From assembly GCA_043779285.1 (NCBI GenBank), contig JAYWEL010000178.1:1-20767 (forward strand): 20,767 nt of DNA, in the 5' to 3' direction. Shown piece after piece: positions 14,692 to 20,767 of the stretch; position 1 is the first letter of the stretch; the number at the start of each line of letters is the position of its first letter. The position numbers were made by a program, and so were the translations under genes. Below the pieces are notes generated by a model. That model was given only the letters and a program-made list of their open reading frames with translations, was not told the DNA's origin and made no database searches. The DNA comes from MGR-bin208 sp043779285 (lineage in GTDB: Bacteria; Bacteroidota; Bacteroidia; Chitinophagales; Chitinophagaceae).

Positions 14692-15399
14692 TCATTTTCC
14701 AAAAACTTTCTTCAATAAATCGGAAGTTCTTGCCGCCGGATTATTGCGGATATTTTTTTCTTCAACTGCCAGCCTGTCAAATAATGCAAAGAGGGTTTTG
14801 TCTGCAACGTGGTCGGCCAAATCAGGATTCATTTTTTTAACGAAAGGAGTTTTATTGTACCTGTTCACCGCATCACCGTAATACTTGGTTCCATTCGTTT
14901 TTTTCAGCGACTCATTAATTACTGGCATAAAAGCTGCTTTCAAAGCCACACTGGTTTTTTCTCTGAAGTAATTAGTTATAGCTGCTTTATCACCGCTGAT
15001 CAATTTTAATGCATCGGTTATGGTCATTTGTTTTATAGCGTTGATAAAAATAGGCGCCGCAAAACCAACAGCATCTTCCGCACCACGATTGATTGCAACA
15101 ATGGCATCATCCACCATTTTCCCCATACCTATATCTCGAAGTGTTTTTCCCATTTTCTTTGCTTCTTCGGGAAGTAGTACTTTATAAAACTCATTGCCTA
15201 AAAAACCATCGGGTTTATTTAAAAAAGAAACAGCACTCTTCACGCCATTGTTCAATGCTTCTTTGATTCCCAAACCGGCTTCCTCTTGGGATACTCCGGA
15301 ATTTTTAGTCATTGCATTTTTTGCTTTATCTAAAATTGATTGGGCATCGGATAAAAAAAAAGCACCCATCAACATAAATAGTGTAAAATATTTCTTCAT
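14692..15399 (-). CDS. DUF4197 domain exported protein
   Basis: A 235-residue protein. I choose the ATG at 15399-15397 because it opens directly on a signal peptide (MKKYFTLFMLMGAFFLSDAQ, residues 1-20); the longer reading from 15447 would put 16 extra residues in front of it. The mature protein is one DUF4197 domain: GIKEALNNGVKSAVSFLN, EAKKMGKTLRDIGMG, INRGAEDAVGFAAPIFINAI, TITDALKLISGDKAAITNYFR and a terminal LFALFDRLAVEEKNIRNNPA. Function is unknown; it is helical, periplasmic and without recognisable catalytic residues. It is divergent from lysS and convergent with the flavin reductase gene, so it is probably monocistronic. Confidence 0.85.
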   Translation of the reverse strand: MKKYFTLFMLMGAFFLSDAQSILDKAKNAMTKNSGVSQEEAGLGIKEALNNGVKSAVSFLNKPDGFLGNEFYKVLLPEEAKKMGKTLRDIGMGKMVDDAIVAINRGAEDAVGFAAPIFINAIKQMTITDALKLISGDKAAITNYFREKTSVALKAAFMPVINESLKKTNGTKYYGDAVNRYNKTPFVKKMNPDLADHVADKTLFALFDRLAVEEKNIRNNPAARTSDLLKKVFGK

Positions 15400-15486
15400 A
15401 CTTGCTGTTTGGGGCAATATAGAAAATACCAGGTCAAAATATTGCACAACAATGTTAAAAGCTTACTATACGGGTAAAAAATCATC

Positions 15487-15494
15487 TATTTTTG
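15487..15494 (+). promoter_or_regulatory. -7 promoter element (TATTTTTG) of lysS
   Basis: TATTTTTG followed by C is an exact TAnnTTTG match, 18 bases before the ATG at 15513. Transcription would begin near 15499, downstream of the in-frame TTG at 15492, which rules that codon out as the start. No clear -33 element is seen. Confidence 0.6.
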
Positions 15495-15512
15495 CCACTC
15501 AATTTTTCAAAA

Positions 15513-17045
15513 ATGCATTTATCAGAACAGGAAATAATACGAAGGGAAAAACTGGCCGATTTGATTAATATGGGTATCGACCCTTATCCGGCTGCCTTAT
15601 ACCCGGTCAATTCAAATTCAGTTTTTATTAAAGAAAATTATACCAAAGAGAAAAAAGAAGAATTCAAAGAAGTATGTCTGGCGGGCAGAGTTATGAGTGT
15701 ACGGGATATGGGCAAGGCCAATTTCGCATTGATTCAGGATAGCCATGGCCGTATACAAGCGTATATACGACGTGATGATATTTGTCCGGATGAAGACAAA
15801 TCTTTGTACGATACCGTTTGGAAAAAACTGATTGACATTGGTGACATCATTGGCATCAAGGGTTATGTTTTTACAACAAAGACCGGTGAAATTTCCATTC
15901 ATGCTACCGAAATAAGCATCCTCAATAAATCACTTCGTCCTTTACCGATAGTGAAAGAAGCCGAAGGCCAAACTTTTGATGCGGTGACCGATCCGGAGTT
16001 CAGGTACCGCCAGCGTTATGCCGACCTAATCATCAACCCTTCTTTGAAAAAGGTTTTTGAAAACCGCAGCAAAATCGTCAATACCATCCGTGAATTCTTG
16101 AATGAACGCGGTGCATTGGAAGTGGACACACCGGTATTGCAAAGCATTCCAGGAGGTGCAGCAGCACGTCCTTTCAGTACACATCATAACGCACTGGACA
16201 TACCAATGTACATGCGAATTGCCAATGAGCTTTATCTGAAAAGATTGTTGGTGGGTGGTTTTGAATGGGTGTATGAATTCAGTCGCAATTTTCGAAATGA
16301 AGGCATGGACCGTACGCATAATCCCGAGTTTACGGTTCTTGAATTTTATGTTGCTTACAAGGATTATTTATGGATGATGGAAATAACCGAACAGCTTTTG
16401 GAGAAAACAGCTGTTGCTGTAAACGGTACAACCAAGGTAATGGTTGGAGAAAAGGAAATTGATTTCAAAGCTCCGTATCGCCGCATTACCATGTATGATG
16501 CCATTAAAGAATATACGGGCATCGACATTTCCGATATGAACGAAGAGCAGATACGTGATGCTTGCAAACAATTGCACATTGCCGTTGATAATACGATGGG
16601 CAAAGGAAAGCTGATTGATGAACTGTTCAGCGAAAAATGTGAAAAGCATTTCATACAACCTACTTTCATTATTGACTACCCGGTTGAGATGAGTCCGTTA
16701 ACCAAAAAACACCGGTCAAAACCCGGACTTGTTGAACGTTTTGAATTGATGATTAACGGAAAGGAAATAGCCAATGCCTACTCCGAGTTGAATGACCCGA
16801 TTGAACAACGTGAACGTTTTGAAGAACAAGTGAAGCTGATGGAAAAAGGAGACGATGAAGCCATGTTTATCGATTACGATTTTCTGCGGGCATTAGAATA
16901 TGGTATGCCTCCAACATCCGGTATCGGATTTGGAATAGACCGTTTATGTATGTTATTATTAAACCAACATTCCATTCAGGATGTGCTGCTATTCCCGATG
17001 ATGAGGCCAGAGAAAAATGAAACAGAAGCAAATGACTCAGAATAA
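15513..17045 (+). CDS. lysS: Lysyl-tRNA synthetase, class II
   Basis: A 510-residue cytosolic enzyme that charges tRNA-Lys. The N-terminal OB-fold anticodon-binding domain spans about residues 50-140 (LAGRVMSVRDMGKANFALIQ at 57-76). The class II catalytic core contains VEN/RSKIVNTIREFL (motif 1 region, about 182-196), motif 2 in FSRNFRNEGMDRTHNPEFT (about 256-274) and motif 3 in GIGFGIDRLCMLLLNQ (about 470-485), with the ending VLLFPMMRPEK. The start is ATG 15513, giving MHLSEQEIIRREKL. A TTG seven codons earlier is excluded by the promoter position. It appears monocistronic; about 75 bases with no strong terminator separate it from the convergent downstream gene. The acidic C-terminal tail NETEANDSE is a short non-conserved addition. 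Confidence 0.96.
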   Translation: MHLSEQEIIRREKLADLINMGIDPYPAALYPVNSNSVFIKENYTKEKKEEFKEVCLAGRVMSVRDMGKANFALIQDSHGRIQAYIRRDDICPDEDKSLYDTVWKKLIDIGDIIGIKGYVFTTKTGEISIHATEISILNKSLRPLPIVKEAEGQTFDAVTDPEFRYRQRYADLIINPSLKKVFENRSKIVNTIREFLNERGALEVDTPVLQSIPGGAAARPFSTHHNALDIPMYMRIANELYLKRLLVGGFEWVYEFSRNFRNEGMDRTHNPEFTVLEFYVAYKDYLWMMEITEQLLEKTAVAVNGTTKVMVGEKEIDFKAPYRRITMYDAIKEYTGIDISDMNEEQIRDACKQLHIAVDNTMGKGKLIDELFSEKCEKHFIQPTFIIDYPVEMSPLTKKHRSKPGLVERFELMINGKEIANAYSELNDPIEQRERFEEQVKLMEKGDDEAMFIDYDFLRALEYGMPPTSGIGFGIDRLCMLLLNQHSIQDVLLFPMMRPEKNETEANDSE

Positions 17046-17120
17046 ATAATTAGCATTTTTACAATGCATGTTTAACCCAAAAGGATACCTGAATTTTTTG
17101 TCCCTTTGTATTTATTTAAA

Positions 17121-17663
17121 TTAATGAACTTCAATTGAACCCTCAAAAGGCTTAAAACCAATTGGGGGTTTCTTTTGATCGGTATCGTCATAATCTTCCC
17201 AATCGGTAATGTCTTTTAAAAAAAATTCCATATGGCGATAAATGAATAATGGATTCAATTCATCCGGGCGAAGTATTTCAATAAACTTAGCAGGCTTCGG
17301 TTCACTGTATTTTTCAATACTCGGACTTTCTATCATCACCATGATTTTACCATTAAACAATTGCTGATAAACCAACGCCCCGTTATGCTTAATCATGATC
17401 TGATGGATATCTGTATTCTTTACATTTTCTATTAATCCGCTACTTGATTTACCCAGGTCCAGGATAATAGCATCCAGATTTTCAATTTGTGTTTGATGAA
17501 TAACTTGAGCCTTCAAACCCGATTGTTTAATTACCTCATTGAGTGTGTTGATGATCGTTTCCCGTAAACTATCATTCCAAACGCTTCTGAATTTTACTGT
17601 ATTTGCTAAAACCTTATTATATGCATTTACTTTTTCGGTCAGGCGGTTGATATCGTATTCCAT
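17121..17663 (-). CDS. Conserved hypothetical protein
   Basis: A 180-residue protein that I cannot assign to a characterised family. There is no signal peptide or membrane segment, so it is probably cytosolic. The N-terminus (residues 1-48) is helical and charged, with a possible short coiled coil (INRLTEKVNAYNKVLANTVKF). The centre alternates beta strands (AIILDLG, HQIMIKHNGALVYQQLFNGKIMVMI), suggesting a small alpha/beta domain. The C-terminus has LRPDELNPLFIYRHMEFFLKDITDWEDYD and a proline-rich tail KKPPIGFKPF. It is convergent with lysS and divergent from the M16 peptidase gene (224-base gap). Amino acid composition is normal for its neighbours, which supports a real gene. Function unknown. 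Confidence 0.7.
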   Translation of the reverse strand: MEYDINRLTEKVNAYNKVLANTVKFRSVWNDSLRETIINTLNEVIKQSGLKAQVIHQTQIENLDAIILDLGKSSSGLIENVKNTDIHQIMIKHNGALVYQQLFNGKIMVMIESPSIEKYSEPKPAKFIEILRPDELNPLFIYRHMEFFLKDITDWEDYDDTDQKKPPIGFKPFEGSIEVH

Positions 17664-17765
17664 AATTACTCTGTTTTATTGAAGTTAATAAGAAGCTGTA
17701 TAAAATACTATAGCAAATAGATTGCAATGTTTAACCCTAAAATCCCATAACCACAAAAATGTCAA

Positions 17766-17775
17766 TTTGATCAAA
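17766..17775. promoter_or_regulatory. Perfect 10-base palindrome upstream of the peptidase gene
   Basis: TTTGATCAAA is a perfect palindrome in the 224-base divergent gap between the unknown gene (-) and the M16 peptidase gene (+). It could be an operator half-site pair, but a 10-base palindrome in AT-rich DNA can arise by chance. I see no convincing TAnnTTTG element elsewhere in 17664-17887. Confidence 0.2.
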
Positions 17776-17887
17776 CGCAGTTAATGTAATAGTAAATAAA
17801 TATTCTTTATATTTAATGCAGATTTTTTCCTTTAGAAAACAACCGGTTTTTATTCCCACCTTAGAGATTTTGATTCATTCTTAAATC

Positions 17888-20638
17888 ATGTATATGAAAA
17901 AGATTTGCCTATTGGCCAGTTTAATCGGTTTTGTTTTCCTGTCAGCTTTTTCCCAAAATCCGAAGTTTCCGGAATTGGATATTCCGTTCAAGAAGTTTGT
18001 ATTAAATAACGGACTTATCTTGATTGTACACGAAGATCATAAAGCCCCAATTGTTGCTGTAAACACCTGGTATCATGTGGGATCTAAAAATGAAAAAGCT
18101 GGTAAAAGTGGCTTTGCACATCTGTTTGAACATTTGATGTTTAATGGAAGCGAAAACTATAATATGGATTATTTTAAAGCACTTGAAAATATTGGTGCAA
18201 CAGATTTAAATGGAACAACGAATGAAGACCGCACAAACTATTTTCAAAATGTTCCGGTATCTGCTCTCGATCAGGTGCTGTGGTTGGAGAGTGACCGGAT
18301 GGGACATTTATTGGGAGTAATAGATAAGCCCAGATTAGATGAACAACGGGGTGTTGTTCAAAATGAAAAAAGACAAGGCGAAAATCAGCCATATGGAATG
18401 GCTTATGAATTGACAACTAAAAGCACTTATCCCGCAGGGCATCCTTATTCATGGTCAGTCATAGGTAGTATGGAAGATTTGAATGCAGCATCGATAGATG
18501 ACGTGAAGGAATGGTTTAAAACTTATTATGGCCCTAATAATGCTGTGTTGGTAATAGCCGGAGACATAACAGCTGAGAAAGCTTTGGAGAAAGTAAAAAA
18601 ATATTATGGCGATATTCCTCCCGGACCACCTATTGCAAAACACCAGGAATGGATTGCAAAAATGACCGGGAAACATAGTCAGTCAGCACAGGATAGGGTA
18701 CCTCAGGCAAGATTGCAAAAAACCTGGAATGTGGCAGTATGGGGAAGCCAGGAAGCTAGCTTTCTCAGTTTGTTAAGCAGTGTGTTAACCAGTGGTAAAT
18801 CTTCCAGATTATACAAAAGATTAGTATATGATGACAAGATTGCAAGTAGTGTTTCAAGCTTTACAGATGAACGGCAGATCAGTGGTCAGTTTTATATAAC
18901 TGCCGATGCAAAGCCCGATATTACTATAAAGCAATTGGATGTTGCGATTGATGAAGAGTTAAACAGGTTGATGAAAGACGGCATCAGTGCCGATGAATTG
19001 AATCGGGTGAAAACACAATATTTTGCTTCTTTCATTAAAGGCATGGAGCGTATTGGTGGATTTGGTGGCAAGTCGGATATTCTTGCACAAAATGAAGTGT
19101 ACGGTGGATCGCCAGATTATTATAAAAAAGCACAGCAATGGATCAGGGATGCTACGCCCCAGGATATACAAGCTATTGCAAAAAAATGGTTGAGTGATGG
19201 TGAATATGCTTTAGAAATTCTGCCATTCCCAACATTGAAAACTGATTTGGCAATAGCAGACAGAAAACAATTACCGGCTTTGGAAAAAGAACCTCCCATT
19301 ACTTTTCCAACAATACAAGAATTTGTTTTATCTAACGGATTAAAAGTAATGCTGGCTCAACGAAGCAGTGTACCGGTAGTAAATATGCGACTTATTATGG
19401 ATGCCGGATATGCAGCTGACCAACATACGAAAGGAGGGCTTACTACATTGGCCATGAATATGCTGAAAGAAGGAACCAAAAAAAGAAATTCTTTACAAAT
19501 AAGTGATGAACTGGCTGACTTGGGTGCTACCCTTGGTACAAGTGCAGACCTCGATAATAGTGTGATGAACCTGAATGCACTAAAAGTAAACTTTGATAAA
19601 AGCCTGGATCTGTTTGCTGATGTTTTGTTAAACTCGGTTTTTCCGGAAAGTGATTTTGACAGAGTCCGAAAAAATCAATTGCTCAATATTAAACAGGAAC
19701 AGGTACAACCCATTGCCATGGGATTACGCATTTTACCTAAAATACTATATGGAGAAGGACATGCATACAGCAATCCGTTTACAGGTACTGGTACAGAAGA
19801 AAGTGTAACCGCCATTACCAGAAATGATCTCATAAAGTTTCATCAAACCTGGTTGGCTCCAAATCATGCTACGATGTTGGTGGTTGGTGATATATCCATG
19901 AGTGAACTACAATCGAAATTGGAAGTTCAACTGGCCGGTTGGAAGAAAAAAGATATTCCGATAAAAAACATTCCAATTGCCAAAGAATCAACTACAAAAA
20001 ATGTATACATCATCGATAAGCCAGATGCGCAACAAAGCATTTTGTTTTCTGCACAATTGGCACCATCCGGGCAAAGCCCTGATTGGTCAACCATGGAAAT
20101 GATGAATCGCATTATCGGAGGTGAATTCACTTCCCGAATAAATATGAATTTGCGTGAAGACAAACATTGGTCTTATGGTTCCGGATCTGTTTTAATACCT
20201 GCAAAAGGACAAGGTATTTATTTAGGCTATGGTATTGTACAAACTGATAAGTCGAGTGAATCGGCAGCGGAATTGAAAAAAGAACTGGAGCAATTTGTTG
20301 GCAGCAATCCGGCTACCAAAGAAGAGTTTGAAAAAGTACAACGCAATGCCATTTTACAACTACCTGGAGGATGGGAAACAAATAGTTCTGTTTTATCTGC
20401 CCTAGAAGAACAGGTAACATTTAACAGAGGAAATAACTATTGGCCAAACTATGCAGAAAAAGTAAGAAAAATGGATGTGAAACAAATTCAGGATGCGGCA
20501 AAAAAAGTAATCCGACCAAATAACATGACCTGGATTATTGTGGGTGACCGGGCAAAGATTGAAAAAAAGATCAGGGAATTGAATTTGGGTGAAATTCATT
20601 TGATAAATTCCGAGGGTAAGGAAACAAAGGGATTTTAA
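17888..20638 (+). CDS. M16 family zinc metallopeptidase, two-domain, exported
   Basis: A 916-residue periplasmic or outer-envelope peptidase (signal peptide to about residue 22, LSAFSQ). The first M16 half carries the inverted zinc motif H78-L-F-E81-H82 in SGFAHLFEHLMFNGSENY, and E160 in VVQNEKRQGE is the probable third ligand, 78 residues after H82 as in the family. NGTTNEDRTNYFQNVP (108-123) is the typical substrate-cleft segment. A second M16 pair of domains starts near residue 470 (FVLSNGLKVMLAQRSSVPVV; GYAADQHTKGGLTTLAMNML) and lacks HXXEH, as expected for the non-catalytic half that closes over the substrate. These enzymes degrade short unfolded peptides. The start could be ATG 17888 or ATG 17894, and the latter gives the more usual MKKICLLAS. 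It seems to be a single-gene unit. Confidence 0.93.
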   Translation: MYMKKICLLASLIGFVFLSAFSQNPKFPELDIPFKKFVLNNGLILIVHEDHKAPIVAVNTWYHVGSKNEKAGKSGFAHLFEHLMFNGSENYNMDYFKALENIGATDLNGTTNEDRTNYFQNVPVSALDQVLWLESDRMGHLLGVIDKPRLDEQRGVVQNEKRQGENQPYGMAYELTTKSTYPAGHPYSWSVIGSMEDLNAASIDDVKEWFKTYYGPNNAVLVIAGDITAEKALEKVKKYYGDIPPGPPIAKHQEWIAKMTGKHSQSAQDRVPQARLQKTWNVAVWGSQEASFLSLLSSVLTSGKSSRLYKRLVYDDKIASSVSSFTDERQISGQFYITADAKPDITIKQLDVAIDEELNRLMKDGISADELNRVKTQYFASFIKGMERIGGFGGKSDILAQNEVYGGSPDYYKKAQQWIRDATPQDIQAIAKKWLSDGEYALEILPFPTLKTDLAIADRKQLPALEKEPPITFPTIQEFVLSNGLKVMLAQRSSVPVVNMRLIMDAGYAADQHTKGGLTTLAMNMLKEGTKKRNSLQISDELADLGATLGTSADLDNSVMNLNALKVNFDKSLDLFADVLLNSVFPESDFDRVRKNQLLNIKQEQVQPIAMGLRILPKILYGEGHAYSNPFTGTGTEESVTAITRNDLIKFHQTWLAPNHATMLVVGDISMSELQSKLEVQLAGWKKKDIPIKNIPIAKESTTKNVYIIDKPDAQQSILFSAQLAPSGQSPDWSTMEMMNRIIGGEFTSRINMNLREDKHWSYGSGSVLIPAKGQGIYLGYGIVQTDKSSESAAELKKELEQFVGSNPATKEEFEKVQRNAILQLPGGWETNSSVLSALEEQVTFNRGNNYWPNYAEKVRKMDVKQIQDAAKKVIRPNNMTWIIVGDRAKIEKKIRELNLGEIHLINSEGKETKGF

Positions 20639-20662
20639 TAAATATTATCAATTGCCATCAAT

Positions 20663-20718
20663 CTGTTTTATACCGCTTATAAACAGTAAATAGTCCAATG
20701 CGCTTTTCTGCGGTATAA
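20663..20718. other. Two overlapping, mutually exclusive inverted repeats
   Basis: TTATACCGC (20668-20676) is the exact reverse complement of GCGGTATAA (20710-20718), enclosing 33 bases. The left arm also sits inside a smaller hairpin, CTGTTT at 20663-20668 with AAACAG at 20681-20686, extendable by AT/AT with one bulged T. The two folds cannot form together. It lies 25 bases after the M16 stop. No T-run follows either stem, so neither is a standard terminator. Confidence 0.4.
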
Positions 20719-20743
20719 TACCATCTAAGATTTACACATAGTC

Positions 20744-20767
20744 CCTGCCCGTCCAGTCAGGCGGGCG
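20744..20767. repeat. GC-rich hairpin at the window edge, REP-like
   Basis: TGCCCGTC (20746-20753) pairs with GGCGGGCG (20760-20767) around a six-base loop, with one or two G-T pairs. It is far richer in G+C than its surroundings. The sequence resembles the CCTGCC/GGCAGG-type intergenic palindromes that recur in Bacteroidota chromosomes, so a dispersed repeat or bidirectional terminator is likely. The right arm may continue beyond the window. Confidence 0.45.

Noticed and set aside
15753..16669. Several minus-strand open frames inside lysS (up to about 100 codons)
   Set aside because: They are antisense to an essential, fully conserved gene and have no start context, promoter or recognisable motif.
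1..20767. CRISPR arrays, tRNA or rRNA genes, insertion sequences, phage genes and defence systems
   Set aside because: No spaced direct repeats, cloverleaf-like segments, transposase motifs or integrase motifs were found on either strand. The window is ordinary chromosome.

Overview
This 20.8-kb window is AT-rich chromosomal DNA that reads as Bacteroidota, most likely a Chitinophagaceae-type bacterium. The evidence is: several starts are preceded by the Bacteroidota -7 promoter element TAnnTTTG instead of a sigma70 -10 box; Shine-Dalgarno sequences are largely absent; and the protein families are typical of the phylum (TIGR02757/DUF2400, DUF2911 pairs, DUF4197, a bacterial deoxyhypusine-synthase-like protein, a GH9 plus deacetylase-like fusion). 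I see no mobile element, phage gene, CRISPR array, tRNA or rRNA. Coding density is high, and no gene-free stretch exceeds 300 bases.

Layout. 1-116 (-): N-terminus of a deoxyhypusine synthase family protein. 344-937 (+): ACP phosphodiesterase (AcpH/DUF479) family. 1046-2244 (+): two tandem DUF2911 envelope proteins closed by a clear terminator. 2314-4188 (+): asparagine synthetase. 4230-7651 (+): a tight four-gene run made of a Cys/Met-metabolism PLP enzyme, a TIGR02757 protein, a small conserved protein and a GNAT-like protein. 7677-8339 (-): an FA2H-like fatty acid hydroxylase. 8614-9960 (+): a lipoprotein joining a cytochrome-c-like domain to a copper monooxygenase domain of the PHM/DBM type. 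10119-11126 (+): fumarylacetoacetase-family hydrolase. 11123-13711 (-): secreted GH9 glycoside hydrolase with a C-terminal NodB/CE4-like domain. 13773-14648 (+): flavin reductase family. 14692-15399 (-): DUF4197 exported protein. 15513-17045 (+): lysyl-tRNA synthetase. 17121-17663 (-): unknown protein. 17888-20638 (+): two-domain M16 zinc peptidase. The end of the window holds hairpin-forming sequence.

Most of this is housekeeping. The parts most worth attention are the 8614-9960 protein, which keeps all six copper-ligand positions of peptidylglycine/dopamine monooxygenases but has no cysteine in that domain and carries a CX4CH heme motif in front, and the GH9 fusion, whose deacetylase-like half has a remodelled first catalytic motif. 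The divergent pair FA2H-like/PHM-like (8339/8614) shares a 274-base control region with a perfect 10-bp inverted repeat. The FAH-family and flavin reductase genes flank the GH9 gene, but no complete aromatic-degradation pathway is visible.
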